NCBI GenBank assembly: GCA_964463245.1
Contig: CAYXBU010000001.1
Coordinates: 1-64,000 of the forward strand
DNA from: CAMEON01 sp964463245
Lineage (GTDB): Bacteria > Bacillota > Clostridia > Oscillospirales > CAG-272
Direction: 5' to 3'
Length of the DNA stretch: 64,000 nucleotides
A program made the position numbers and the translations under genes. Below, piece by piece: positions 43,204-53,054 of this stretch. The stretch's first letter is position 1. Every line of letters starts with the position of its first letter. The notes under the pieces were generated by a model. The model made no database searches. It worked only from the letters and a program-made list of their open reading frames with translations, and had not been told where the DNA came from.

Positions 43204-46200
43204 ATGAAACGAAACAGAATCAATATACGGTGGCTCCCGCTCCTCTGCCTGATCGCGGCTCTGCTGATCGGCATGGTGGCGTGCGGCGGCGGTGGAGATA
43301 CCGCGACCGACCCCGCGACGGGTGACACCACGACGGAAGCCACAGCGGATGCCACAGGGAATACCACGCCGGCAACCGAGACCGACACGGGCGAGATCGA
43401 CACGGCTCCTGCCGAGAGCAGCACCGAGACGACCACGACCGATGCCGAGACCTCCTCGGACACCGAGACCGAGCCGAGCCCTCAGCCCGAGACCGTAACG
43501 GTGCGCTTTACCGGTGAGTCGGTCAGCACGGCGGATCAGACCGTCCTGTACGGCACATCCGCCCTGCGCCCCCGCGACCCCGAGCGGGAGGGCTATGTCT
43601 TCCTCGGCTGGGTGGCCGAGGGACAGGAGGACTTCTTTGATTTCTCCATGCCCCTGACGGCGGATCTGACTCTCTCCGCCGTCTGGGAGGACGTGCGGCA
43701 GGACGGCTCGGCTGAGCGACCGTACCGTATCTCCTCGGCAGAGGACTTGATGGACTTCTCCGAGCGCATGAACGACCCCGAGGCGGAGGGCTATGAGGAC
43801 TACTGCCGCGCCCACTTCGTGCTGACCGCTGACATCGACATGGCGGGGTGCAGCTATGTGGCGGCCGGGCAGACGGTGACTCTGCGCGAGGGCGAGGAGG
43901 ACGAGGTCACGCTGGGTGGTTTCATGGGTGAGTTTGACGGTGCGGGATATACCATCCGCAACCTGACCATCCGCAAGAATCTGCGCTCGACCATTTACTA
44001 TGTGGGTCTGTTCGGCGTGACCGAGCGGGCATATATCCATGATCTGACCCTGGAGGATATCGACTACACCATCGAGAGTGGAGCCAATACCACCGCTATC
44101 GGTGCGGTGGTGGGCGGCATCGCGGGACGGAGCGACCTGTCCGAATTCTTCAACGTGAAGGTCAGCGGCGTGATAGAGATGCGGATGTGTGCCGACAACT
44201 CGGCCTACATCGGCGGCCTGTGCGGCATTTACGGCGTGTCGGGTCGCTCGGGTCAGGCCTATGTCGCCTATGTGGAGAACTGCTCGGCCGGTGTGGAGAC
44301 GGTCATAGGCAAATTTGACGATGGGGAGAAGGGTGTCCTGGAGGGTGCCATCAACGGCGGCCTCATCGGGTACCTGACTACCTCAAGCGGCGCGGTCGGC
44401 CTGCTCAACTGCACGGCCGAGGGCAAGGTGTACGGCGGGCAGTATGTCGGCGGCCTTGTGGGCTACATCAACGGCTCCTATGTATCGGTCATCAACTGCG
44501 CCAACTATGCCCCCGTGACCGGGACGGCCTCGGATTCGACCTACTGCGGCGGCATCATCGGTTTCTCGTCGGGTGACAACACCATCATGGACTGCGTGTC
44601 GCTCGGACGGGTCAAGGGGGTCAAGGCACCCACCGGCTCGGTCTACAAGTCCTACGCGGGCGGTATTCTGGGCTATGCCTCCGAGGACGACTACGAGATG
44701 TACTATGACGCGGGTACCGCTGTCATCAACTGTTACTATCTGAATGAAATATCCACCTTTGACGTGCGTAACAGCGCGGGTAAGAAGCTCTCCCGCGCCA
44801 CCGACTTCACGGCAGATTTCGCACAGCAGAACCTGCGCTGGGATCTCTCCGTCCTGCCCTTCGGGGAGGATGGCCATGCCCGACCCGCCGATCACCGCAG
44901 TGAGGCCAAGGCATGGAAACTGACCCTCGTCGAGGTGGACGGCAGCAGCCACACCGTGGAGCGGAACTATGCCGACGGGATGTACGCCATGGTCGGGGAG
45001 CACGAGGCGGGCAAGAGCCAAGGCACCCTCCTGTTCTTTGACTGGATGCACGGCGAGGACGTGCGCCTGCGCTTCTATGTCCCGGTCATCAAGGATATGA
45101 CCCTGACCGCGAAATGCGGTGATGTGGCGGATATCGCGGGGGTCTACACCGGCACCTGGACGCTCCATGAGAGCGGCGATGCGGGTACGCTGGTGCTGAT
45201 GACCAACGGCTCGGTGCAGTGGGTGAGCGACACGGTGGTGCGCGGCACCTACACCTGGGACGGCAAGCATATCGAGCTGGAGTTTTTCAGCAATGTCGGC
45301 GAGGTCAGCGGTACCGTGGACGGCAAGAAGCTGACCTACACCGTGGATGCGGGCATGACCGGCTCGGTGGAGTACACCTTCAGCAAGACCGACCTGCGTT
45401 TCGTCGGGGAGTATTTCTCGGCGGACGGCGACAGCCTGACCTTCTCGGGTGAGAGCGGCGTTGCCTTCCGCGCCGAGGGGGTCAACGGCGGTCGTCCCAT
45501 TTCCGGCAGCTTTACCGACAAGGGGGATCGGTTGGAGATCAGCGGCTTTGGCGACTACTTCGCAAGCTTTGCCGTGATCGTGAATGCGGACGGCTCTCTG
45601 ACCGTCACGGCTGTCCCGCGTGCAGGGAAGGGAAAAGCACTGGACGGTGTCACCTTCGCCCCGCCCGCCTCGGTCAGCTACGAGGGTCAGCCCTTCGTGG
45701 GGGACTACCACTGCCCGTACTTGAATCTTTCCTCCTATGACAATACTCCGTATCTGGAGAACTACACGCTGTCCCTGAACGCGGACGGTACGGTGGCCTA
45801 CCGCGGCTTCTATTCCACCAAGCTCGGCTACTACTATGTGTTCCGCGACGGCAGCTACATCGTCCTGACACTGGAGGGCTACACCAGTATCTTCCGCTAC
45901 GATGCGGAGCATAACGTGATCTGGGGTACCCTGGAGCGCGGCGTGACTGCCAAGACGACTCTGGTACTCCTCCCGGTCTCCGAGGGGGATGCCAAGCTGT
46001 TCGTGCTGGATCTGTCGCGGGAGAATATCCTGATGACCAACCCCGTGCGCTCCTACTTGATCCGAGACGGGAAGATCGCCTTTGATGCGGTCATCGAGGC
46101 GCCGTCCTTCGAGGAGGGCGCGCGTGTGACCGTGGACGGCAAGGATTACCGCACCGTGTACTATGTGTTCAACGACCGCCCGGGCTACAGCCTGCTCAGC

Positions 46201-47262
46201 ATCGGCGACGAGGAGGGCAGTTACACCTGGGACGGCAAGCGGATCACGCTGGACGGGCTCGGTAGCTTTGATGGTGACGTGCGCGGGAGCTATTGGCGGT
46301 ATGACGACCTGATCGTTCTGCTGTCCGAGGATGACCGCATGGTGGGCTTCTCCTGCACGGCGGCACGGGCGGCGGAGGGTGTCGTGACCCCCTTGGCGAC
46401 CGACGGCTACCAAGGGGTCTGGTACAAGGCCTCCGAACTGCATGAGAGCGAGGTCGGGGACAAGTATTACAAGCTCCTTCTGGACGGCTTCGGTCACGCG
46501 ACCTTCTTATATTGGAATGAGGACTACGGTTGTTACCGCTTCACCTGGGGCAATGAGTGGACGCCCTACACCCTGACCGATACCGGTGTCCACTGCCGGT
46601 TCAATCAGTACCAGCTTGCCGATCTGGTGTTCTACTACGATATGCAACTGGTCTACTCCAAGTCCTTCGGCTACATGGGGGAGACCTCCTTCACGGCAGG
46701 CGGCTATAGCGGCACGACTCAGCCGCCCGCCCTGCCGAACGGCCTGATCGGAAGCTACACCGGGCTGGATGCGAACGGTGTGGCGGTGGTGTTCAACCTC
46801 CGCGCCGACCTGAGCGGGAGCTGGCGCGGTCAGCCCTTCACCGCCACCTACGATGGCGAACACAGCTTGTATTTCGTCACGACCGGCGAGTCCTACTGCT
46901 TTGACACGCAGACTCTGACCCTGACGGGCGGGGGACAGACCATCTCCCTGTCCCGCGCAGGGGAGGTCACCGAGGTCATCCCTGCCGCCCTGTGCGGGAG
47001 CTTCAGCGGAGTCTGGAGCGGCCTTAACGTGGCCTCGGGCGAGGTGCGCACCGTGGTGGTGCAGTCGGACGGAACCGTCCTCTATCAGGGGATGGAGTTC
47101 GCGGCGACCTACTCTGCGGGGGCTGTTTACGGTACATCCGGCAACTTTACCATCCGCCTGACATGGGACGGCGGGAGCGGCTACGCGGCTCGGGTGGTGT
47201 TCACCGACCCGAGCGAGGGCGGCTCACATGAGTATGTGTGCGAGTCATTGCAACCGGACTGA
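43204..47262 (+). CDS. Giant lipoprotein with InlB, GLUG and beta-barrel-like repeats (second)
   Basis: A 1352-residue paralogue of the preceding gene. The lipobox is MVAC (Cys27), followed by a long Thr/Glu/Ala/Pro spacer. One InlB B-type repeat (ending LTLSAVWED), a GLUG-like beta-helix region (about residues 220-530, with FDGAGYTIRNLTI and 'IGGLCGIYG'), then beta-barrel-like repeats in the second half (GTWTLHES, GEYFSADGDSLTF, GVWYKASE, GSYTGLDANG). The start has GAGGA ten bases upstream and lies 26 bases after the first paralogue. The second half reaches the stop without a sorting signal, so lipid anchoring at the N-terminus is the only visible attachment. Confidence 0.8.
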   Translation: MKRNRINIRWLPLLCLIAALLIGMVACGGGGDTATDPATGDTTTEATADATGNTTPATETDTGEIDTAPAESSTETTTTDAETSSDTETEPSPQPETVTVRFTGESVSTADQTVLYGTSALRPRDPEREGYVFLGWVAEGQEDFFDFSMPLTADLTLSAVWEDVRQDGSAERPYRISSAEDLMDFSERMNDPEAEGYEDYCRAHFVLTADIDMAGCSYVAAGQTVTLREGEEDEVTLGGFMGEFDGAGYTIRNLTIRKNLRSTIYYVGLFGVTERAYIHDLTLEDIDYTIESGANTTAIGAVVGGIAGRSDLSEFFNVKVSGVIEMRMCADNSAYIGGLCGIYGVSGRSGQAYVAYVENCSAGVETVIGKFDDGEKGVLEGAINGGLIGYLTTSSGAVGLLNCTAEGKVYGGQYVGGLVGYINGSYVSVINCANYAPVTGTASDSTYCGGIIGFSSGDNTIMDCVSLGRVKGVKAPTGSVYKSYAGGILGYASEDDYEMYYDAGTAVINCYYLNEISTFDVRNSAGKKLSRATDFTADFAQQNLRWDLSVLPFGEDGHARPADHRSEAKAWKLTLVEVDGSSHTVERNYADGMYAMVGEHEAGKSQGTLLFFDWMHGEDVRLRFYVPVIKDMTLTAKCGDVADIAGVYTGTWTLHESGDAGTLVLMTNGSVQWVSDTVVRGTYTWDGKHIELEFFSNVGEVSGTVDGKKLTYTVDAGMTGSVEYTFSKTDLRFVGEYFSADGDSLTFSGESGVAFRAEGVNGGRPISGSFTDKGDRLEISGFGDYFASFAVIVNADGSLTVTAVPRAGKGKALDGVTFAPPASVSYEGQPFVGDYHCPYLNLSSYDNTPYLENYTLSLNADGTVAYRGFYSTKLGYYYVFRDGSYIVLTLEGYTSIFRYDAEHNVIWGTLERGVTAKTTLVLLPVSEGDAKLFVLDLSRENILMTNPVRSYLIRDGKIAFDAVIEAPSFEEGARVTVDGKDYRTVYYVFNDRPGYSLLSIGDEEGSYTWDGKRITLDGLGSFDGDVRGSYWRYDDLIVLLSEDDRMVGFSCTAARAAEGVVTPLATDGYQGVWYKASELHESEVGDKYYKLLLDGFGHATFLYWNEDYGCYRFTWGNEWTPYTLTDTGVHCRFNQYQLADLVFYYDMQLVYSKSFGYMGETSFTAGGYSGTTQPPALPNGLIGSYTGLDANGVAVVFNLRADLSGSWRGQPFTATYDGEHSLYFVTTGESYCFDTQTLTLTGGGQTISLSRAGEVTEVIPAALCGSFSGVWSGLNVASGEVRTVVVQSDGTVLYQGMEFAATYSAGAVYGTSGNFTIRLTWDGGSGYAARVVFTDPSEGGSHEYVCESLQPD

Positions 47263-47334
47263 TTATTTATGCAGATAAACTCATAATTATTCGGATTTTT
47301 TTCGGAAAACCGTGGTTTTTTTGGAAAAACCATC

Positions 47335-47363
47335 TTGACATTCATGCGAAAATGATATATAAT
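47335..47363 (+). promoter_or_regulatory. Promoter of the third giant lipoprotein
   Basis: Consensus TTGACA (47335-47340) and TATAAT (47358-47363) with a 17-base spacer, 31 bases before the start codon. The surrounding 130 bases are AT-rich. Confidence 0.9.
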
Positions 47364-47393
47364 AAGTTATCTTTTTTCCGAGGAGGCATTTGT

Positions 47394-50300
47394 ATGAAAA
47401 AGAGAATATCTCTCGTCCTGCTTTTGTCCGTACTGGTGCTGGCACTGGCTCTGTTTGCCGTTGCTTGCTCTGATGACGGCGAGGGCGAGACCGGCACGTC
47501 CACCGAGTCTGCGGTCGTGACCGAGACCCCGACCGAGACTCCCACCGAGGCTCCGACCGAGACTCCGACTGAGCCTGTGGAGACTCCCACCGAGTCTGCA
47601 GAGACTCCCACCGAGACCCCGACCGAGGCTCCCACCGAGACCCCGACCGAGGCTCCGACTGCGGCTCCCACCGAGGCTCCCACCGAGCCCGCGACCGAGC
47701 CTGCAACTGAGCCTGCAACCGAGCCCGACAGCTATGCCGACGGCATGAAGGCATGGTACGAGGGCAAGGGCGAGGGAACCACATGGAAGGACCTTGTCGG
47801 CAGCAACGACATGACCGTCACCATCGACGATAAGAACTACTTTACCGAAGATGGCTTCTTTGTGGATTCCACCCAGCACTACTTCCCGCAGGAGATCGTT
47901 GACATGGTCAACGGCAGAACCTTCACGGTAGAGATCCTGCTGAGCGACATCGTTTCCAAGGGCGGAAACTACAATACCCTGCTGAACAGTAAGAACGACA
48001 ACCTGTCCCTGTATCAAATGACCACCGATGGTAAGCTGTACCTCAAGTGGGCGCAGAGCGGTCAGCCCAGACCGACGACTGCGGCCGATGTCAGCGACCT
48101 GCTGGAGAACGATACCCTGATCACCATCACCTACAATGCAGACGGTAAGGTCTCCATGTACATCAACGGTGAGCTGATCGCCGCTTCCGACTGCGGCGGT
48201 AAGATCATGGGCGCGGATAACCTGTTCATCGGCCATGAGCATGAGCAGAAGGTGTTCAGCGGCATTTACAAGTCCATCCGCTTCTACGATCGTGAGCTGA
48301 CCGCCGCTGAGGTCATGAACAACAAGCTCTACGACGAGGTTCGCAAGAACCAGCCCAAGCAGCTGTGGACACCGATCTCTTCCACCGCTATGTCTGCCGA
48401 TACCTACTACGAGGACGGCACGACCATGAAGGACGGTCAGGCTCAGGCATGGCTGGCCGAGAATCGCGCTGACGGTATCAAGGGCGTGAACAACATCATG
48501 TTCCGCGGCTGGGCCGGCATCGGCGATAAGGAGATCGCTGCGTACGGCTACGCATTCGATGAGGATCTGGAGGGTGCTGTCTGGAGTGCCGACTTCATCA
48601 AGGATGCTGAGGATGCTGTTAAGGCCGCTGCCGGCAGCGAGTTCGCTACCCGCTATGAGATCCTGGTGGATCTGTCCGTGGTTCCCGAGAACGAGACCCA
48701 TGTCCTGCACCTGCTGGTGAAGGCCACCGACGGCTCCGTCTTCGAGCTGGCGAACTGGAATACCATCGAGATCAAGGTCACGGGTAATCAGGCCGCGCCC
48801 AAAGGTGTCTCCTTCGACGACTTCAAGGCCGGTGCTACCGAGTACCACAACACCGCCGCTACCGGCAACTGCTTCGTGCAGCTGGAGGCCGCGAACAACA
48901 CCGTGACCGTTCCCGCCGGCGGAAACCATGATTCCGTGTACTTCCGCGGCTGGATCGGCTTTAACCAGGCCATGACCCAGATCGGCTATGCCATCGACGG
49001 CGGTGAGATCGTCTGGGACGACTTCTTCAAGAACACCGAGGATGCTGTCAAGGGTGCGGGCGGCGAGTTCGCACAGCGATTCGAGGTAACGGTTCCCACG
49101 GCTGAACTGGCGGCCGGTACTCATACCGTTGCCTGCATCATCGAGCTGGAGGACGGGCGAGTCTATGTCTTCTCCGAGATCACGCTGGTGATCGAGCAGG
49201 CTACCATCGACAGCTATGTCGGTACCTGGTACGACATGGATAAGCAGATCCTGATCACGGTCGCCGCTGATGGTACCGTCACCGGCACCAATGTCGCCTC
49301 TGCCGCGCTGAACGACGACGGCGCGCTGGTCGTGAAGACCAACGAGCGCATGGAGAGCTACACTCTGACCCCCGCTGCCGACGGCAAGAGCGTGAACGTG
49401 GATCACGCCTTTGATCCCTACGGCGACGGCTACGACATCGACCATGAGAGCTTCACCCTGACCAAGCTGGAGGCCACCGGCCTCGGCGGTTCCTACCGTC
49501 AGGACAAGAACACCTACCTGATCGTGGCGGACAACGGTGTCATCACCAAGGTCGGCTCTGCTGACTCCGACGCGCCTTACTTCGGTCTGGTCGTGGCGGA
49601 TGCCGAGGGCAACGGCGTGACCGTGACCTATAAGTCCAGCAGCTACTCCAAGCTGTACAGCTTCCACGCTGTCAAGGACGAGAAGGGCAACCTGGTTCTG
49701 GACGGCAACGCAGGTCTGTATGTGGCTGACACGACCGACTTTGCAAGCTACTACTGCTCCGAGACCGGCGAGTACCTGTATGTCTTCACGGTCGGCGAGA
49801 CCTCTGTCATCGTCTACCGCGAGAAGCTGGACGAGGGCTATGCCTACGCCTACGCTACCGTCGAGGGCACCCTTGCCGACGGCGAGATAATTACCTTCAC
49901 CGCCGGTGAGAAGACCGGCACCGTCAAGCTGGCCGGCGGCTACATGAGCTACGCCTCCGCTGAGGCGGGCAGCTACACCGTCGGTGATAAGACCGCGACT
50001 CTGGACGGCTTCGGCACCATGACAATGGATGGTCAGACCTATGCCTACACCGTTGCAGGCGACCTGTTGACCGCTGAGGGTCTGGGCATCTACAAGCTGG
50101 ATGTCGAGGCAAAGACCCTGACGGCCGCTGCCGAGATCGGCTATGCCGGTACCTACGACTACTGGGTGGATTACGCGTGGAACGAGAAGTACACCCTGAA
50201 GCTGGACGGCTACGGCACCGCGACCCTGATCTACTCCGCCTCCTACGGCGACACCACCTATGTCGGTTCCTACACCGTTGTGGACGGCAAGCTGACCATC

Positions 50301-52403
50301 GCAGATTGCAACTACTCCTTCAACGGCGAGTGGACGCTGACCCATGACGGCAACGCCATGGAGAAGACCTCCTGGGGTACGCTGTATCAGTTGGTCAAGA
50401 CGGACTATGAGCCGACCATTGATGATTCCGTGTTCTTCGGCTACTGGCAGAACGGCGATGTGATCCTCCACATCTACGAGGAGGAGGGTATGCTGTGGCT
50501 GGATGGCTTCGGCGTGACCTCCAAGCGGCCTTACCACTCCTGGGACGGTGCAGTCCTGATGTTCGAGGCGGCTGACGATTGCGCGATCCTGGAGAGCAAG
50601 CCCACCGTCATCTACATGATCTCCCTGCAGGACGGCAAGCTGTGCATCACGCATGATTGCACCAACGGCTTCGACGACGACGGCTATGTGGCTACCGAGC
50701 CTGTGACCGTGACCTACGAGGCTGCCGAGGCTCCCGAGGAGACCTTCGCCTTCGGTGAGGATGTCATCGGTACCTGGTACAAGGCCGACGGCACCGAGAT
50801 CGTCGTCACGGCCGACAGCATCACCGTCGGTGGCGTGGTCGGTACCGACTACTCCATGGAGATGGTATGGGGCTCCTACACCTACTACTTCAGCATCGAC
50901 GGCGAGGCTTGCCAGCTGTATGCAGGCTGGCCCGAGTCGGGTGCCGGCATCTACTACGGTCCGGCGGACAGCTGGGATGTCGAGGAGCTGTACGCAACGG
51001 CTCCTGCGGGCGAGAAGGACGAGTTCGCGGGCAAGTGGATCTGCGACAGCCTCGTTTGGGAGTTTGACGGTCAGGGTACCGCCACCAACGAGGACGGCTA
51101 CACCTACAGCTACACCGTGGCTGACGGTGTCATCACCTTTGCCAACGCGGCTTACACCATCACCGGCTCCATCAACGAGGATGGCGCACTGGCTCTGCAC
51201 TACGACGACGGCTACGGCGAGGATATCTTTGACAAGGTCTTCACCAAGGAGGAGTCCGAGGAGCCTGTCGGCGAGCAGATCCCCGAGGAGCTGTGGGGCA
51301 CCTGGTCCGGTGACACCGAGTGGGCACACTACGACCTGATCATCACGGCTGACGGCGCGGATCTGGTTGAGGAGTACGAAGCAGAGTACGCCGTTGCCTA
51401 CACCTTTGTTTCCTATGTGGACGGTGTCCTGACTCTCAACAGCATGGCATGGGGTGAGGTGACCCTGACCATCACCGGTGAGAACACCGCTCACTTCTAC
51501 CAGAACCGCTACACCGAGTTCGACATGGTGCGCGGCGGCGCGACCGGCGGCGATGAGGATAAGATCCCCGCTGAGTTCCAGGGCATCTGGGAGTGCGATT
51601 TCGATGCATACGGTTCTATTGGTCATGCTATCTGGACCATCACGGGGGACAGCGTTTCCCTGTATGCCGAGGAGATGGACTTTACCTACCGGTTCGTTTC
51701 CTATGCAGACGGCGTTCTGAACCTCTCCTGCGACGGCTTCCCCGCAACCATGACCCTGACCGAGACCGGCATCCACTGCGTGGATGACTACTACGGTGAG
51801 ATGGATCTGGTCAAGTCCGAGGGTGGCTCCGAGCCACAGGCCGGCATCCCCGAGGAGTTCTACGGCATCTGGGAGGGCGAGATCGATTCCTACGGTTCGA
51901 CCACGCATGCGGTTTGGACCATCACGGCAGACGGTATCACCCTGTTCGCCGAGGATGTGTACTACGACTACACCTTTGTTTCCTACACCGACGGTGTTCT
52001 GAACCTCAACTGCGAGGGCTTCCCCGCAACCATGACTCTGACCGAGGACGGCATCTACTGCGTGGATGACTACTACGGCGAGATGGATCTGACCAAGACC
52101 GGCGATGCTCCGGCTCCCGGCACCGAGGCTCAGATCCCCGAGGAGTTCCGGGGGATGTGGAGCGGTGAGTTCGACTTCTACGGCGAGATGACCACGATCG
52201 ATCTGGTCATCGCTGACAAGAAGGTCACCATGTACCTGGACGGCGATCTGGATTGGCCCACCGTCCTGAACTATGTGTCCTGCGAGGGCAACGTGCTGGT
52301 GGTGACCGATTCCATGATGGAGGTCACGCTGACCCTGAACGACGGTACGCTGCACTACAGCGACGAGTACTTCGGAGAGTTTGACCTGACTCCGGCTGAG
52401 TAA
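47394..52403 (+). CDS. Giant lipoprotein with LamG-like domain and IPEEF repeats
   Basis: A 1669-residue lipoprotein; lipobox FAVAC (Cys25). A striking linker of alternating ET-PTE-PTE-AP units covers about residues 40-115. A concanavalin/LamG-like domain follows (about 120-330, with GKVSMYINGELI and FSGIYKSIRFYDRELTAAEV), then Ig-like beta parts and a long series of G-x-W-opening beta modules. The last four modules begin near residues 1296 (IPEELWGTW), 1391 (IPAEFQGIW), 1485 (IPEEFYGIW) and 1581 (IPEEFRGMW), about 95 apart; the second and third are almost identical at DNA level. The gene has a strong own promoter and AGGAGG site, and its codon use (many GCT Ala) suggests high expression. A strong terminator follows. 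Confidence 0.85.
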   Translation: MKKRISLVLLLSVLVLALALFAVACSDDGEGETGTSTESAVVTETPTETPTEAPTETPTEPVETPTESAETPTETPTEAPTETPTEAPTAAPTEAPTEPATEPATEPATEPDSYADGMKAWYEGKGEGTTWKDLVGSNDMTVTIDDKNYFTEDGFFVDSTQHYFPQEIVDMVNGRTFTVEILLSDIVSKGGNYNTLLNSKNDNLSLYQMTTDGKLYLKWAQSGQPRPTTAADVSDLLENDTLITITYNADGKVSMYINGELIAASDCGGKIMGADNLFIGHEHEQKVFSGIYKSIRFYDRELTAAEVMNNKLYDEVRKNQPKQLWTPISSTAMSADTYYEDGTTMKDGQAQAWLAENRADGIKGVNNIMFRGWAGIGDKEIAAYGYAFDEDLEGAVWSADFIKDAEDAVKAAAGSEFATRYEILVDLSVVPENETHVLHLLVKATDGSVFELANWNTIEIKVTGNQAAPKGVSFDDFKAGATEYHNTAATGNCFVQLEAANNTVTVPAGGNHDSVYFRGWIGFNQAMTQIGYAIDGGEIVWDDFFKNTEDAVKGAGGEFAQRFEVTVPTAELAAGTHTVACIIELEDGRVYVFSEITLVIEQATIDSYVGTWYDMDKQILITVAADGTVTGTNVASAALNDDGALVVKTNERMESYTLTPAADGKSVNVDHAFDPYGDGYDIDHESFTLTKLEATGLGGSYRQDKNTYLIVADNGVITKVGSADSDAPYFGLVVADAEGNGVTVTYKSSSYSKLYSFHAVKDEKGNLVLDGNAGLYVADTTDFASYYCSETGEYLYVFTVGETSVIVYREKLDEGYAYAYATVEGTLADGEIITFTAGEKTGTVKLAGGYMSYASAEAGSYTVGDKTATLDGFGTMTMDGQTYAYTVAGDLLTAEGLGIYKLDVEAKTLTAAAEIGYAGTYDYWVDYAWNEKYTLKLDGYGTATLIYSASYGDTTYVGSYTVVDGKLTIADCNYSFNGEWTLTHDGNAMEKTSWGTLYQLVKTDYEPTIDDSVFFGYWQNGDVILHIYEEEGMLWLDGFGVTSKRPYHSWDGAVLMFEAADDCAILESKPTVIYMISLQDGKLCITHDCTNGFDDDGYVATEPVTVTYEAAEAPEETFAFGEDVIGTWYKADGTEIVVTADSITVGGVVGTDYSMEMVWGSYTYYFSIDGEACQLYAGWPESGAGIYYGPADSWDVEELYATAPAGEKDEFAGKWICDSLVWEFDGQGTATNEDGYTYSYTVADGVITFANAAYTITGSINEDGALALHYDDGYGEDIFDKVFTKEESEEPVGEQIPEELWGTWSGDTEWAHYDLIITADGADLVEEYEAEYAVAYTFVSYVDGVLTLNSMAWGEVTLTITGENTAHFYQNRYTEFDMVRGGATGGDEDKIPAEFQGIWECDFDAYGSIGHAIWTITGDSVSLYAEEMDFTYRFVSYADGVLNLSCDGFPATMTLTETGIHCVDDYYGEMDLVKSEGGSEPQAGIPEEFYGIWEGEIDSYGSTTHAVWTITADGITLFAEDVYYDYTFVSYTDGVLNLNCEGFPATMTLTEDGIYCVDDYYGEMDLTKTGDAPAPGTEAQIPEEFRGMWSGEFDFYGEMTTIDLVIADKKVTMYLDGDLDWPTVLNYVSCEGNVLVVTDSMMEVTLTLNDGTLHYSDEYFGEFDLTPAE

Positions 52404-52410
52404 TGTAACA

Positions 52411-52445
52411 AAAGGGGCTGACACCCGCGGGTGTCAGCCCCTTTC
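52411..52445 (+). terminator. Bidirectional terminator after the lipoprotein cluster
   Basis: AAAGGGGCTGACACCC and its exact complement (16-base arms), ending in CCCTTTCCTT; it is placed between convergent genes and can serve both. Confidence 0.85.
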
Positions 52446-52446
52446 C

Positions 52447-53022
52447 TTATGTATCCTGCCATTCGTCCGCCAGCAGGGAGCATCTCCCGATGGTGCGGTA
52501 GATACCGTTTACCTTGATGGCATCCCGTGACCAGCCCTCAAAGGTCATCCCGACCCGCTCCATCAGGCGGAGGGAGGGGTCATTGCCCTGCATGAATCGC
52601 GCCTCGATGCGGTGCAGGTGCAGTTCCCCAAAGCCGAACCCGATGACACGGCGCACCGCCTCGGTCGCAAAGCCCCGGCCGCCGTACTCCGGGTTAAGCA
52701 CATACCCGATCTCCCCTGCATCCGCACCGTAATCAAAGGAGGTAAAGCCGCAGGTGCCGATCATGTGCCCGCTTTCGCGGTGGACGACCGCCCAGTCAAA
52801 GAAGTCCCCCGTGCGGTACCGCTGACCGATATAGGTCAGGTACTCGCGGGTGAAGCCGATGTCCCGATGGGGCGACCAGAGCAGGTAGCGGGTGACATCC
52901 TCGCGGCAGGAGTAGGCGTACATATCCTCAGCATCCCGCACCCGCATCCCGCGCAGGATCAGACGCGGTGTCTCCAAGAGGGGGATGTGGGAAAACAGCT
53001 TGAAGATCGTCTCTTTCCTCAT
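52447..53022 (-). CDS. GNAT family N-acetyltransferase (RimJ/RimL-like)
   Basis: A 191-residue acetyltransferase. The N-terminus has the RimJ/RimL-type phrase LLETPRLILRGMRVRDAEDM. The acetyl-CoA motif lies in NPEYGGRGFATEAVRRV (Q/RxxGxG/A type), and NDPSLRLMERVGM is the conserved C-terminal helix. This group modifies N-termini of ribosomal proteins or small molecules; the substrate cannot be deduced here. The start has AAGGAG 10 bases upstream and its own promoter. It is convergent with the lipoprotein gene. Confidence 0.92.
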   Translation of the reverse strand: MRKETIFKLFSHIPLLETPRLILRGMRVRDAEDMYAYSCREDVTRYLLWSPHRDIGFTREYLTYIGQRYRTGDFFDWAVVHRESGHMIGTCGFTSFDYGADAGEIGYVLNPEYGGRGFATEAVRRVIGFGFGELHLHRIEARFMQGNDPSLRLMERVGMTFEGWSRDAIKVNGIYRTIGRCSLLADEWQDT

Positions 53023-53054
53023 GAAAAAGCACTCCTTGAAGGGTTAGTTCTTCT

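Noticed and set aside
47500..47740. Short tandem repeats that could suggest a CRISPR array or satellite
   Set aside because: The repeats are in frame and encode the ET-P-T-E linker of the lipoprotein; there are no unique spacers.
17920..52403. Phage or transposon origin of the surface gene region
   Set aside because: No integrase, transposase, attachment repeats or tRNA junction is visible, and base composition matches the neighbours.
47367..52424. A 1685-codon open frame on the minus strand, antisense to the third giant lipoprotein, and similar long antisense frames in other large genes
   Set aside because: They arise because GC-rich codon use leaves few stops in the antisense frame; they lack ribosome binding sites and read as low-complexity His/Val/Gly-rich sequence.
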